A stretch of DNA of 64,000 nucleotides, taken from Sulfuricella sp035530375. GTDB lineage: Bacteria > Pseudomonadota > Gammaproteobacteria > Burkholderiales > Sulfuricellaceae. The stretch spans positions 1 to 64,000 of the forward strand of contig DATKUY010000038.1 of the NCBI GenBank assembly GCA_035530375.1, in the 5' to 3' direction. This document shows positions 47,299 through 55,971 of this stretch, piece after piece. Numbering within the stretch: position 1 is the first letter of the stretch; each line of letters starts with the position of its first letter. The notes under the pieces were generated by a model. That model made no database searches and was not told the DNA's origin. It worked only from the letters and a program-made list of their open reading frames with translations. Made by a program: the position numbers and the translations under genes.

Positions 47299-48234
47299 TC
47301 AAACCTTGGTTTCGCGCTTCTTCAGGCGCTCCGGCGCGGCCGCAGCGGCCATCCCCTTGTACACCATGTAATGGGCGCGACTGATGCCTTTCGGCAACTC
47401 GATGGGTACGCCCTCGATGTTGCGGGTTTCGAAGAAAGGGAAAGGCATCGGGAATTCCGGGCTGGTGCAGCCGAAGCACGGTACGCCTGCCCGTGTCTTG
47501 GACGAGCGGTTGTTCCATAGCAACTTGTTGCACGGCCCATCGGCCAGCGGCCCGTGACAGCCCTTGTGGAAAAACAGGCAGCCGCGCTGGGCGAAATCCC
47601 ATTCCTCGACGCGGTACTCGTGATATTCGTTACGGGTGCAGCCCTGATGCACCGTCATGCCGTACCAGTCAAGCGGCCGGTTGAATTCGTCCAGTTCCAG
47701 CGCTTGCCCGGCGACCAGCGCGGACAACGTACCGGCCATGACTTCGGCATGGCACGGGCAGCCCGCCAGGTTAATCACCGGCAAGCCGGATTTTGAACGG
47801 AAATCCTTGCCGAGCAGCCCACCGGGCTGTTTTTTCAGGAACTGCAAACCGGTGGCCTGGATATCGCTGTCGGCGCCTATCCCGCCGAACGCGGCACAAG
47901 TGCCGGCAGCGACCACCATGCGCGCTTGTGCCGCCAGCGCCGACACCAGATCCTTTTTAGGGCGTCCATTTCTGACGTCGAACATGCCGGTGCTGGCGGG
48001 GCCGCGAATGATCGCGCCTTCCACCACCAGAATGTCCAGCGCTTGTTCCCCTTGGGTCAGGCTTTCGACCAGCTCGTTCTGTGCCACGGGCGACAGGGTC
48101 GACAAGGACGGATGCCACAGGAGTTGAATGCCGAGGATGTCGAACAACTCGATCATATCCGGGGATTCGGTATTGAGAAACGACATGGTGTCGCCGCCGC
48201 ACCCGCCGCATTGCAACCAGAATAACGAAGCCAT
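47299..48234 (-). CDS. Soluble group 2-type [NiFe] hydrogenase small subunit
   Basis: A 311-residue FeS subunit beginning directly with the proximal-cluster motif (FWLQCGGCGGDTMSFLN) and without a Tat signal or C-terminal anchor, hence cytoplasmic, as in group 2 enzymes (cyanobacterial HupS, H2-sensing HoxB). Further cluster Cys are in AGTCAAFGGIG, NLAGCPCHAE, QGCTRNEYHEY, GCLFFHKGCHGPLADGPCN and GVPCFGCTSPEFP. It lacks the extra Cys of the O2-tolerant 1d type. Its promoter region shares motifs with that of hupS, suggesting common control. Confidence 0.94.
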   Translation of the reverse strand: MASLFWLQCGGCGGDTMSFLNTESPDMIELFDILGIQLLWHPSLSTLSPVAQNELVESLTQGEQALDILVVEGAIIRGPASTGMFDVRNGRPKKDLVSALAAQARMVVAAGTCAAFGGIGADSDIQATGLQFLKKQPGGLLGKDFRSKSGLPVINLAGCPCHAEVMAGTLSALVAGQALELDEFNRPLDWYGMTVHQGCTRNEYHEYRVEEWDFAQRGCLFFHKGCHGPLADGPCNKLLWNNRSSKTRAGVPCFGCTSPEFPMPFPFFETRNIEGVPIELPKGISRAHYMVYKGMAAAAAPERLKKRETKV

Positions 48235-48255
48235 ACCCCACCTTTTTATTAATTA

Positions 48256-48269
48256 TTGATTTTTATCAT
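48256..48269. promoter_or_regulatory. FNR/Crp-type box upstream of the second hydrogenase
   Basis: TTGAT-TTTT-ATCAT, 22 bases before the small-subunit start; it shares the core TGATAAAAATCA (minus strand) with the box before hupS. Other motifs shared by the two upstream regions, in the same order, are ATATACATG, GCATATG and TGTTACA. Confidence 0.6.
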
Positions 48270-48360
48270 GATTTTCTAACTTTATGGTTTTTCAAGTGTA
48301 ACAAACATATGCCATTCATGTATATATTAATTACGGCTCGGATGAACCTCGACCACCAGA

Positions 48361-48392
48361 CAGTGCCCCGCCCTTCGGTTGTCACAATTTGC
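48361..48392 (-). pseudogene. hypA-derived fragment upstream of the second hydrogenase
   Basis: On the minus strand it reads AAATTGTGACAACCGAAGGG, matching the hypA codons for EIVTTEGRG almost base for base (compare 25836-25868). Neighbouring bases (CAGTGCC, GACCACCAGA) also match the copy upstream of hupS. It cannot encode a functional HypA. Confidence 0.6.
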
Positions 48393-48457
48393 ACCCTCTG
48401 CCTGGTCTCGGCGAGCGGTCCGACGGTGTCGAGCACGCCGGACATGGCTGCAGTCGC

Positions 48458-48919
48458 TCAGGTGTTGGGATGACTGTGCAGATGGGAATGCGCGCCGTGC
48501 TCATGCTCCTCCACATCCAGGTTGACCGGAATCAGGTTGAGCTGGCCGTGGCGCACGCCGCGCTCGGCGATGACGCTATCCGAAAAAGCCCGCACCTCGG
48601 CGGTCGGCCCACGCAGAATCACGGTTTCCAGGCAATCGTCGTGGTTGAGGTGGACGTGCATGGTGGACAGGTTGAGGTGGTGATGAGCGTGCTGCAGGCT
48701 GGTAAGCCGCGCCGCCAGGTCGCGTTCGTGATGGTTATAGACATAGCTCAGACTGGCGATGCAATTGGGCGCCTCGGCACTGCAGATGCGCCGCGCTTCA
48801 AGCTGTTGTCGCAGCATGTCGCGCACTGCCTCGGAACGGTTCAGGTAGCCGCGGCTCTTGATCAGATCGTCGAACTGCCGCGCCAGCGATTCGTCCAGGG
48901 AAAAGGTAAAACGTTCCAT
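48458..48919 (-). CDS. nikR: Nickel-responsive regulator NikR
   Basis: A 153-residue ribbon-helix-helix repressor (residues 1-45, MERFTFSLDESLARQFDDLI) with an ACT-like Ni-binding domain. The four nickel ligands are in place: His77 (SLQHAHH), His88 and His90 (TMHVHLNHDDC) and Cys96, a one-residue shift from E. coli numbering. A His-rich tail (EEHEHGAHSHLHSHPNT) may add metal affinity. The start at 48919 has GAGAGG upstream. It lies between the second hydrogenase and the divergent nickel-permease gene, whose promoter holds a NikR-like operator. Confidence 0.94.
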   Translation of the reverse strand: MERFTFSLDESLARQFDDLIKSRGYLNRSEAVRDMLRQQLEARRICSAEAPNCIASLSYVYNHHERDLAARLTSLQHAHHHLNLSTMHVHLNHDDCLETVILRGPTAEVRAFSDSVIAERGVRHGQLNLIPVNLDVEEHEHGAHSHLHSHPNT

Positions 48920-49039
48920 AGCCTCTCTTTCATGCAAGATAAATGCCGCGCCAGAAATCCAGCTTACCGCCAAATTATTCCCGGGAATAGGCAGGACTCC
49001 ATGCAAGACAAGGAGCCCTGTAACTATGGCACGAAACAT

Positions 49040-49067
49040 GTATGATGATTATTAAAGTTATCATAAC
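49040..49067. promoter_or_regulatory. NikR-type operator before the nickel permease
   Basis: GTATGAT-N13-ATCATAAC, a 28-base site close to the E. coli nik operator (GTATGA-N16-TCATAC) in sequence and symmetry. It ends 16 bases before the permease start, where bound NikR-Ni would block transcription. A partial relative (AAAGTATCATAGCC) lies near 26090, between hypA and the permease/hypC remnant. Confidence 0.7.
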
Positions 49068-49082
49068 CGCAAGGAACCCGAG

Positions 49083-49919
49083 ATGGAAAATTTGCCCAAC
49101 GACTGGCTCGCGCTGCTGGCTCTGGTATTCGTGCTGGGGCTGAAACACGGCTTCGATCCCGACCACCTCGCCACCATCGACGGCCTGACCCGCTTCAACG
49201 CCGCCGCCAACAAACCCCGGCTGTCGCGCTGGTCGGGCCTGCTGTTCTCGCTCGGCCATGGCACCGTGGTGATGGCGGTGGCGGTGCTGGTCGGCCTCGT
49301 CGCCAAGCGCTGGGCGATACCCGCCTGGATCGAGGATTTGGGCGCATGGATTTCGATTTTGTTCCTGCTCGCGCTCGGCGCGGTCAACCTCCTTGCCGTC
49401 ATCCGCGCCCGCCCCGACCAAGTGGTGCGCATGACCGGTCTGAAAGGTCGCTGGCTGGGCAGACTCAGCCAGGCCAGCCATCCCGTGCTGATCGCCTGCA
49501 TCGGCGCGCTGTTCGCCCTTTCCTTCGACACCTTGAGCCAGACCGCGCTGTTTTCCCTGGCCGCATCGAGCATGGCAGGCTGGCTATACTCGGTGGTACT
49601 CGGCCTGGCTTTCATGCTCGGCATGATTGCCACCGACGGCATCAACGGTCTGTGGATTTCGCATTTGCTCAACCGCGCCGACCAGCGCGCGCTGATTGCT
49701 TCGCGCGTGATGGGCCTGACGGTGGGCAGCTTGAGCCTGTTGGTCGGCGCGTTCGGCATCGTCAAATATTTTTTCCCCGAAGTCGGCGCCCACACCGAGG
49801 GACGCGAACTGCTGATGGGACTGGCCGTGGTCGTCATCGTGGCATTGAGCTTCTATCTCGCCTTGCACCTGTCGCGCCGTCAGCCCGCCACGCTCGCGCC
49901 GCTTTCTTCCGAAAACTGA
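49083..49919 (+). CDS. NiCoT-family nickel/cobalt permease
   Basis: A 278-residue inner-membrane permease with about seven hydrophobic segments. The family signature HGFDPDHLATID (HxxxDxDH in transmembrane segment 2) gives the metal site, supported by SLGHGTVVMAVAV and FALSFDTLSQTALF. It is most likely a nickel importer for the two hydrogenases, judged by the adjacent NikR, operator and hydrogenase genes. The first 14 codons are duplicated as a remnant at 26149 just upstream of hypD. Confidence 0.92.
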   Translation: MENLPNDWLALLALVFVLGLKHGFDPDHLATIDGLTRFNAAANKPRLSRWSGLLFSLGHGTVVMAVAVLVGLVAKRWAIPAWIEDLGAWISILFLLALGAVNLLAVIRARPDQVVRMTGLKGRWLGRLSQASHPVLIACIGALFALSFDTLSQTALFSLAASSMAGWLYSVVLGLAFMLGMIATDGINGLWISHLLNRADQRALIASRVMGLTVGSLSLLVGAFGIVKYFFPEVGAHTEGRELLMGLAVVVIVALSFYLALHLSRRQPATLAPLSSEN

Positions 49920-49955
49920 ATCCGAACAACTTTCACTAAAGGGGATCTTTTCGTC

Positions 49956-52007
49956 ATGCGGTATGACAAAACTCTTTTTCTTCTTACACTGACATTGCTT
50001 GCCGACTCTAACGCCTTAGCCGGCGGCATCCAGACACTGGAGGAAGTCGTGGTCAGGGATAGCTCGGAAAACCTGATCGGGGTAGCGGATGCCGCAAGCC
50101 AAGGCACGATCACCGCCAAGCAACTGGAGAACCGCCCGCTGCTGCGCCCCGGCGAAATTCTGGAAGTCGTGCCCGGCGTCATCATCACCCAGCACAGCGG
50201 CGACGGCAAAGCCAACCAGTATTTCCTGCGCGGCTTCAATCTCGACCACGGCACCGACCTGGCCATAAGCCTCGACGGCATGCCGGTGAACATGCCGACC
50301 CATGCCCACGGCCAAGGCTGGGCCGACCTCAACTTTTTGATCCCGGAACTGGTCGCCGGCATGCGTTACAAGAAAGGCCCCTACTACGCCGAAGAAGGCG
50401 ATTTCTCGGCTGCGGGCGCGGTGCATATCCGTTACGCGGACAAACTGGAAAGCAGTATCGCCCAACTCGGCGCCGGCAGTTTCGGCTACCGCCGCATGCT
50501 GGCGGCAGCCTCGCCACAACTCGCCGACGGCAACCTGCTGATGGCGGTGGAAGCGTTCCGCAACGACGGGCCATGGGATAACCCGGAAGCCTACGGCAAG
50601 CTCAATGGCGTGCTGCGCTACAGCCGAGGCACGACACAAAACGGCTTCAACCTCGCCGCGATGGCCTACCAAGCCGACTGGAACAGCACCGACCAGGTGC
50701 CGCAGCGCGCCCTGGATAGCGGCCTGATCTCGCGCTACGGCGCGATCGACCCGACCGATGGCGGCAAAACTTACCGCTACAGCCTTTCCGGCGGTTGGCG
50801 GGAAACCGGCAACGACACGACGACCCAGGCCAGCGCATACCTGATCGACTACCGCCTCAACCTGTTCTCCAACTTCACTTACTTCCTCGACGATCCCGTC
50901 AACGGCGACCAGTTCGAGCAGGCCGACCGGCGCGTGGTGTCCGGCGGCGCGCTGAACCACGCCTGGGCCGGCAAGTGGGGCGGGCGTGAGATCGAGCATA
51001 GCGCTGGTATACAGGTACGCAACGACAATATCATCAGCGTCGGGCTTTACCACACCCAGGCGCAGCAACGCCTCGCCGTCACCCGCGCCGACCATGTCGT
51101 GCAGACCAGCGTTTCCCCGTATTATCAGGCGGTAGTGCAGTGGAGCGACCACTTTCGCAGCGTTGCCGGCCTGCGCGGCGACTTCTACCGCTTCCATGTC
51201 GCCAGCAGTCTGGCCGCCAACTCCGGCGATATCGGCGACCATCTTCTCAGCCCGAAACTGAGCCTGATCTTCGGGCCATGGAACAAGACCGAGTATTACC
51301 TCAACCTCGGCGACGGTTTCCACAGCAACGACGCCCGCGGCGCAACCCTCGCGCTCGACCCGAAAACCCTCGCTCCGGCGGACAGGGTGACGCCACTGGT
51401 GCGCGCCAGCGGCGCGGAAATCGGCGTCCGCACCGTACCCCTTCCGGGTTGGCAAAGTGCCCTGGCGTTGTGGCGGCTGGACACCGCCTCGGAATTGATT
51501 TTCGTCGGCGATGCCGGCACCACCGAGCCGAGCCGCCCCAGTCGCCGCATGGGCGTGGAGTGGGCCAACTATTACCGGCCCAACCCTTGGCTGACGCTGG
51601 ACGCCGACTTGGCTATCTCGCGGGCATGCTTCACCGATGACGACCCGGCCGGCAACCTGATTCCCGGTGCAATCGAAAAAACCTTTTCAGTAGGTGTATC
51701 ACTCGACAGCGAGCGGGGCTGGCACGGCGGCATGCGCCTGCGCTACTTCGGTCCGCGTCCGCTGATCGAGGACGACAGTGTGCGCTCCAAATCGTCCACC
51801 CTGATCAACGCCCGTATCGGCTACAAGTTCGACAAGCAATGGCAGGTCGCGCTGGACGCCTATAACCTGCTAAATCGTCAGGTCAGCGATATCGATTACT
51901 ACTACACCTCGCGACTGGCCGGCGAGCCGGCTGCGGGTGTGGCTGATATACACACCCACCCGGCCGAGCCGCGCGCGCTGCGCTTGAGCGTAACCGCCCG
52001 GTTCTAG
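49956..52007 (+). CDS. TonB-dependent outer-membrane receptor, probable nickel uptake
   Basis: A 683-residue receptor: signal peptide (1-23), plug domain (about 30-160) with LEEVVVRDSSENLIG and RPGEILEVVPGVIITQHSG, and a 22-strand-type barrel ending in the terminal strand motif ALRLSVTARF with C-terminal Phe. A classical TonB box is not obvious but EEVVVRD is in the right place. It begins 36 bases after the nickel permease on the same strand and so is probably under the same NikR operator, which suggests transport of a nickel chelate. Substrate specificity is inferred from context only. Confidence 0.9.
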   Translation: MRYDKTLFLLTLTLLADSNALAGGIQTLEEVVVRDSSENLIGVADAASQGTITAKQLENRPLLRPGEILEVVPGVIITQHSGDGKANQYFLRGFNLDHGTDLAISLDGMPVNMPTHAHGQGWADLNFLIPELVAGMRYKKGPYYAEEGDFSAAGAVHIRYADKLESSIAQLGAGSFGYRRMLAAASPQLADGNLLMAVEAFRNDGPWDNPEAYGKLNGVLRYSRGTTQNGFNLAAMAYQADWNSTDQVPQRALDSGLISRYGAIDPTDGGKTYRYSLSGGWRETGNDTTTQASAYLIDYRLNLFSNFTYFLDDPVNGDQFEQADRRVVSGGALNHAWAGKWGGREIEHSAGIQVRNDNIISVGLYHTQAQQRLAVTRADHVVQTSVSPYYQAVVQWSDHFRSVAGLRGDFYRFHVASSLAANSGDIGDHLLSPKLSLIFGPWNKTEYYLNLGDGFHSNDARGATLALDPKTLAPADRVTPLVRASGAEIGVRTVPLPGWQSALALWRLDTASELIFVGDAGTTEPSRPSRRMGVEWANYYRPNPWLTLDADLAISRACFTDDDPAGNLIPGAIEKTFSVGVSLDSERGWHGGMRLRYFGPRPLIEDDSVRSKSSTLINARIGYKFDKQWQVALDAYNLLNRQVSDIDYYYTSRLAGEPAAGVADIHTHPAEPRALRLSVTARF

Positions 52008-52061
52008 CAGGCGGTTATGCTATCCTGATATGCATTATCGTACCCCGCCGGGTGAGGAATC

Positions 52062-53120
52062 ATGCCAAAACATATCAAGCGCTCGAAAAAGACCGGTCTG
52101 CCACCCGGCACGCTGATTCATATCGGGGAAAAGCGCAGCGAAAAAAGCCGAATCCGCCTGATTAATTTCGACGAAGCCAATTACGTCGACAAAGAGGCTG
52201 GCGCTACGGAGGACTATTGCGCCGCCAGGGCGGCGACCGGCATCACCTGGGTCAATGTGGAGGGCATCCAGCAGATCGAACCGCTGCAACAGATCGGCGA
52301 CTGCTTCGGACTCCATCCGCTGGTGCTGGAAGACATCATGAATGCCGATCAGCGCCCGAAGATGGAAGATTTTGGCGACTACGTCTTTATCGTTCTGAAG
52401 ATGCTGTCCTTCGACCGTCACGGAAGTATCGTTGCCGAGCAGTTGAGCCTGGTTGTGGGGCAAAATTTCCTGCTTTCCTTCCGCGAGCGGGAGAGCGATA
52501 TTTTCAACCCGATCATCGAGCGTATCAAGAACGCCAAGGGCCTCATCCGCAAGGGCGGCACGGATTACCTTGCCCACGCCCTGCTCGACGCGGTGGTCGA
52601 CCATTATTTCGTCGCACTGGAAAAGGTGGAGGAAGAAATCGACCGGCTTGAGGAAGATGTCATCGCCGACGCAACGCCAAAAACCCTGCAAAGAATCCAC
52701 AAACTCAGGCGCGAGCTGATCTTCCTGCGCAAAGCCGTACTCCCTTTCCGTAGCGTGATCAGCTCTCTGGAGCGCGGCGAATCGCCATTCTTCAAGCAGG
52801 CATCACGAATCTATTTGCGCGATATCTACGACCATACCATCCACATCATCGACTCGCTCGAAACCTTCCGCGATCTCGCCACCGGCCTACTCGACATCTA
52901 TTTGTCCAGCGTCAGCAACCGCATGAATGCGGTGATGCGGGTGCTCACCGTGATTGCCACCATTTTCATGCCGCTCACCTTCCTCGCCGGACTCTACGGC
53001 ATGAATTTCAAGCACATGCCGGAACTGGAATGGCGCTGGGGCTATCCGGCGATATTGCTGCTGATGGCGACCGTCGGCATCGGGATGCAGGTCTATTTCC
53101 GCAAGAAAAAATGGCTATAA
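52062..53120 (+). CDS. corA: CorA-family magnesium/cobalt transporter
   Basis: A 352-residue CorA: large cytoplasmic funnel domain, a long stalk helix (LRKAVLPFRSVISSLERGES region), and two C-terminal membrane helices with the selectivity motif YGMNF (about 314-318) between them and the basic end YFRKKKWL. Length is that of the Thermotoga-type CorA. In CorA members this transports Mg2+, and some also carry Ni2+/Co2+, which may be relevant beside the nickel genes. It stands alone, about 55 bases after the TonB receptor. Confidence 0.95.
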   Translation: MPKHIKRSKKTGLPPGTLIHIGEKRSEKSRIRLINFDEANYVDKEAGATEDYCAARAATGITWVNVEGIQQIEPLQQIGDCFGLHPLVLEDIMNADQRPKMEDFGDYVFIVLKMLSFDRHGSIVAEQLSLVVGQNFLLSFRERESDIFNPIIERIKNAKGLIRKGGTDYLAHALLDAVVDHYFVALEKVEEEIDRLEEDVIADATPKTLQRIHKLRRELIFLRKAVLPFRSVISSLERGESPFFKQASRIYLRDIYDHTIHIIDSLETFRDLATGLLDIYLSSVSNRMNAVMRVLTVIATIFMPLTFLAGLYGMNFKHMPELEWRWGYPAILLLMATVGIGMQVYFRKKKWL

Positions 53121-53204
53121 CGCGATAACCGGCCTTTTGCAGGTTGGCGCAGCCGGAAGCCGGCACGCCGCGCAGTCATGCTAGAATAAATCAATTCCTC
53201 TGAC

Positions 53205-54494
53205 ATGCCGACTCAGCCCATGCCACACAACACCCACAGCCTGCTGGTCAATTTTTTTACCGATCTGGACCAAACCACAATTCTGTGGCAACTGCCCGTT
53301 CTGGTACTCAGCCTGGCGCTCGCCTGGGGATTCACTCACTTGTTGAGAAGCCATCTGCCGAAATCGGAAGGCGCATTGAAGGTCGGTTTGGGCGGTGTTT
53401 CCCGCATCGCTTTTCCGCTGATCGCGCTATTGCTGGTGGTGGTTGGCAAGACCGTACTCAAGAACTGGCATTCCGTCAATCTGCTGAACATCGCTGTTTC
53501 CCTGTTGCTGGCACTAGCACTGGTTCGCCTTGCCGTCTATGCCCTGCGCAAAATTTTCGCTCCGAGCGGTTGGCTTCACAGCTCCGAGCGTTTTATTGCC
53601 ATGACCATCTGGATCGGGCTCGCTTTGCATCTCACCGGCTTCCTGCCCGAAATCCTGGATGCGATGGACGATCTCAGCTTCAATATCGGCAAACAGAAAA
53701 TTTCGCTGCTCATCATCCTGAGCGGCATACTCTCCGTCGTTATTACCCTTCTGGCGGCGATGTGGATGGGGAGAGTGCTGGAAAACCGGGTAATGAGCGC
53801 AGAACATCTGGAAATGAATTTGCGCGTGGTGCTGTCCAAGCTGATCCGCGCCGCACTGATCGTGCTCGGCGTTCTGGTCGCCCTGCCGCTGGCCGGCATC
53901 GACATCACCGTGCTTTCGGTATTCGGCGGCGCATTGGGCGTAGGCATCGGCTTCGGTCTGCAAAAAATTGCCAGCAACTACGTCAGCGGCTTCATTATTC
54001 TGCTCGACCGTTCCATCCATCCCGGCGATTCCCTGACCGTGGACGGGCGTTTCGGCACTGTTTCAAAACTGACCGCCCGCTATATGGTATTGAAAGGGCT
54101 GGACGGCACCGAAGCGATCATCCCCAACGAAACCCTGATCAGTTCCACGGTCATCAACCATTCCTATACCGACCGCCGGATACGCATCGGCGTTCCGATG
54201 CAGATCAGCTACCAAAGCGATCTGGAGCGTGCCATGACGATCATGAAGGAAGCTGCGACAAATCAACCCAGAGCGCTTGCCGACCCGGAGACGAAGGTCT
54301 TTCTCAAGTCATTCGGCGACAACGGCATCGATCTGGAAATGAGCGTCTGGATCGACGACCCGGAAAACGGCCAGCTCAACCTGAAATCGGACATCAACCT
54401 GGAAATCTGGCGCAAATTCCAGGAGGCCGGCATCGAAATTCCCTACCCGCAACGAGACATCCGCATCATCGGCGGCGGACAGCCGCTCGCCTGA
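53205..54494 (+). CDS. MscS-family mechanosensitive channel
   Basis: A 429-residue small-conductance channel: about four N-terminal hydrophobic segments, the pore helix TM3 (VLSVFGGALGVGIGFGLQKIASNYVSG, Gly/Ala-packed as in MscS, about 233-259), the beta domain DRSIHPGDSLTVDGRFGTV and a C-terminal mixed domain. It is longer than E. coli MscS by two extra N-terminal helices, as in YbdG/YnaI-type members. An internal ATG at 53220 is an alternative start. It protects against osmotic downshock. No operon partner is evident. Confidence 0.93.
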   Translation: MPTQPMPHNTHSLLVNFFTDLDQTTILWQLPVLVLSLALAWGFTHLLRSHLPKSEGALKVGLGGVSRIAFPLIALLLVVVGKTVLKNWHSVNLLNIAVSLLLALALVRLAVYALRKIFAPSGWLHSSERFIAMTIWIGLALHLTGFLPEILDAMDDLSFNIGKQKISLLIILSGILSVVITLLAAMWMGRVLENRVMSAEHLEMNLRVVLSKLIRAALIVLGVLVALPLAGIDITVLSVFGGALGVGIGFGLQKIASNYVSGFIILLDRSIHPGDSLTVDGRFGTVSKLTARYMVLKGLDGTEAIIPNETLISSTVINHSYTDRRIRIGVPMQISYQSDLERAMTIMKEAATNQPRALADPETKVFLKSFGDNGIDLEMSVWIDDPENGQLNLKSDINLEIWRKFQEAGIEIPYPQRDIRIIGGGQPLA

Positions 54495-54587
54495 CATCCG
54501 ACCGGCTTGACAGCTTCCGGACTTTATTCCCGACTATTTTGGTATACAATAGCCATTGGGTTATTATTTAGATAAGGAATCGAATCC

Positions 54588-55340
54588 ATGTTCTCAGGCA
54601 TCCTGGATCTACCATGGTGGGGATTGGTGCTGGCTACGCTGGGGCTGACGCACGTCACCATCGCCAGTGTCACCATTTTTTTGCATCGCCATCAGGCGCA
54701 CCGGGCGCTGGAATTGCACCCGCTGGTCAGCCACTTTTTCCGTTTCTGGCTATGGTTCACCACCGGCATGGTGACGCGTGAATGGGTGGCGGTACACCGC
54801 AAACACCATGCCAAATGCGAAACCGACCACGACCCGCACAGCCCGCAAGTCCTCGGCATCAACAGTGTGCTGTGGGGTGGGCTGCTGCTTTATCGCAGCG
54901 AAAGCAGCAAACCCGAAACGATCGCAATTTACGGCCGCGGCACGCCCGACGACTGGCTGGAGCGCAACCTTTACGCGCCGTACAACGGCTTTGGCATAAC
55001 GATCATGGCCTTGCTGAATATCGCCCTGTTCGGACTCGTTCCCGGCATCCTGATTTTTGGCGTGCAAATGGCCTGGATTCCGTTCTGGGCAGCGGGCGTG
55101 ATCAATGGTATCGGCCACTGGTGGGGTTACCGCAACTTCGCCAGCCCGGATCAGAGCCGTAACATCCTGCCTTGGGGCATCCTGATCGGTGGCGAGGAAT
55201 TGCACAACAACCACCATGCCTATGCCGGCTCCGCCCGGCTGTCGAACAAATGGTACGAATTCGACATCGGCTGGGCTTATATCCGCATGCTGGCGGTGTT
55301 CGGGCTGGCGCAGATAAAGAACGTGGCACCGAGAACATAA
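54588..55340 (+). CDS. Acyl-CoA/fatty-acid desaturase
   Basis: A 250-residue membrane di-iron desaturase with three His boxes: HRHQAHR, VHRKHHAKCE and HNNHHAYAGSARL, interspersed with four hydrophobic segments. It is the short bacterial type lacking a cytochrome b5 domain and introduces a double bond into saturated acyl chains to adjust membrane fluidity. AAGGAATC precedes the start. It converges on rpmG with a shared bidirectional terminator between them. Confidence 0.93.
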   Translation: MFSGILDLPWWGLVLATLGLTHVTIASVTIFLHRHQAHRALELHPLVSHFFRFWLWFTTGMVTREWVAVHRKHHAKCETDHDPHSPQVLGINSVLWGGLLLYRSESSKPETIAIYGRGTPDDWLERNLYAPYNGFGITIMALLNIALFGLVPGILIFGVQMAWIPFWAAGVINGIGHWWGYRNFASPDQSRNILPWGILIGGEELHNNHHAYAGSARLSNKWYEFDIGWAYIRMLAVFGLAQIKNVAPRT

Positions 55341-55358
55341 CAAGCTGTTTAAAAAATC

Positions 55359-55400
55359 TGCCCAACAAAAAACCCGCCAGAGCGGGTTTTTTGTTGGGCA
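55359..55400. terminator. Bidirectional terminator with 19-bp perfect stem
   Basis: The arms TGCCCAACAAAAAACCCGC (55359-55377) and its exact complement (55382-55400) enclose a CAGA loop. The GCGGG core is followed by T6 on the plus strand and, by symmetry, on the minus strand, so it can end both the desaturase transcript and the rpmB-rpmG transcript. Confidence 0.93.
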
Positions 55401-55417
55401 ATACCGGGAAAAACTGC

Positions 55418-55585
55418 TTACTTCAGTTTGGTTTCCTTGTAATCCACGTGCTTGCGCGCCACCGGATCAAATTTCTTGATCAGCATTTTTTCCGGCATGG
55501 TGCGTTTGTTTTTGGTGGTAGTGTAAAAGTGGCCGGTTCCAGCAGTGGATTCCAGCTTGATCTTCTCGCGTGCGCCTTTAGCCAT
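55418..55585 (-). CDS. rpmG: 50S ribosomal protein L33
   Basis: A 55-residue L33 read directly from sequence: MAKGAREKIKLESTAGTGHF at the N-terminus, then YTTTKNKR, PEKMLIKKFDPVARKHV and the end YKETKLK. It is the zinc-free type (no CxxC pairs). It follows rpmB by 11 bases, the standard rpmB-rpmG pair, with an AGGAGCTG-like ribosome site. Confidence 0.97.
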   Translation of the reverse strand: MAKGAREKIKLESTAGTGHFYTTTKNKRTMPEKMLIKKFDPVARKHVDYKETKLK

Positions 55586-55596
55586 TTTTCAGCTCC

Positions 55597-55833
55597 TTAA
55601 ATGGATTCGCCGCGAGCACGCAGCTTGGCCAGCACGGCATCGATGCCGTTCTTGTCGATAGTGCGCAGAGCCGCGCACGAAAGGCGCATGCTCACCCAGC
55701 GGTTTTCGCTTTCAACCCAGAACTTGCGGTTTTGCAGGTTCGGCAGAAAACGGCGCTTTGTCCTGTTGTTGGCGTGGGAAACGTTATTCCCTGACATCGG
55801 CTTCTTGCCGGTGATCTTGCATACGCGGGCCAT
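55597..55833 (-). CDS. rpmB: 50S ribosomal protein L28
   Basis: A 78-residue L28 with MARVCKITGKKPMSGNNVSHANN, the basic KRRFLPNLQNRKFWV and the end RMRLS-type helix (WVSMRLSCAALRTIDKNG). First gene of rpmB-rpmG. The gap of about 140 bases to radC holds its promoter and no other gene. Confidence 0.98.
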   Translation of the reverse strand: MARVCKITGKKPMSGNNVSHANNRTKRRFLPNLQNRKFWVESENRWVSMRLSCAALRTIDKNGIDAVLAKLRARGESI

Positions 55834-55971
55834 GGTGTTGCTCCAAAGATAGAATTCGAAAAACGCGATTTATACCATATTTCCGCAGGACAACTCAAGA
55901 TAAAATTTCATTCCGGCCGACAAACCTCGTTCCATAGATGGAAGGAAACCGACTGCAAATCCGGCAAACTC

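Noticed and set aside
48290..48310. Possible sigma54 promoter (TGGCAT...) before the second hydrogenase
   Set aside because: The -12 GC element is missing at correct spacing; the match is limited to TGGCA.
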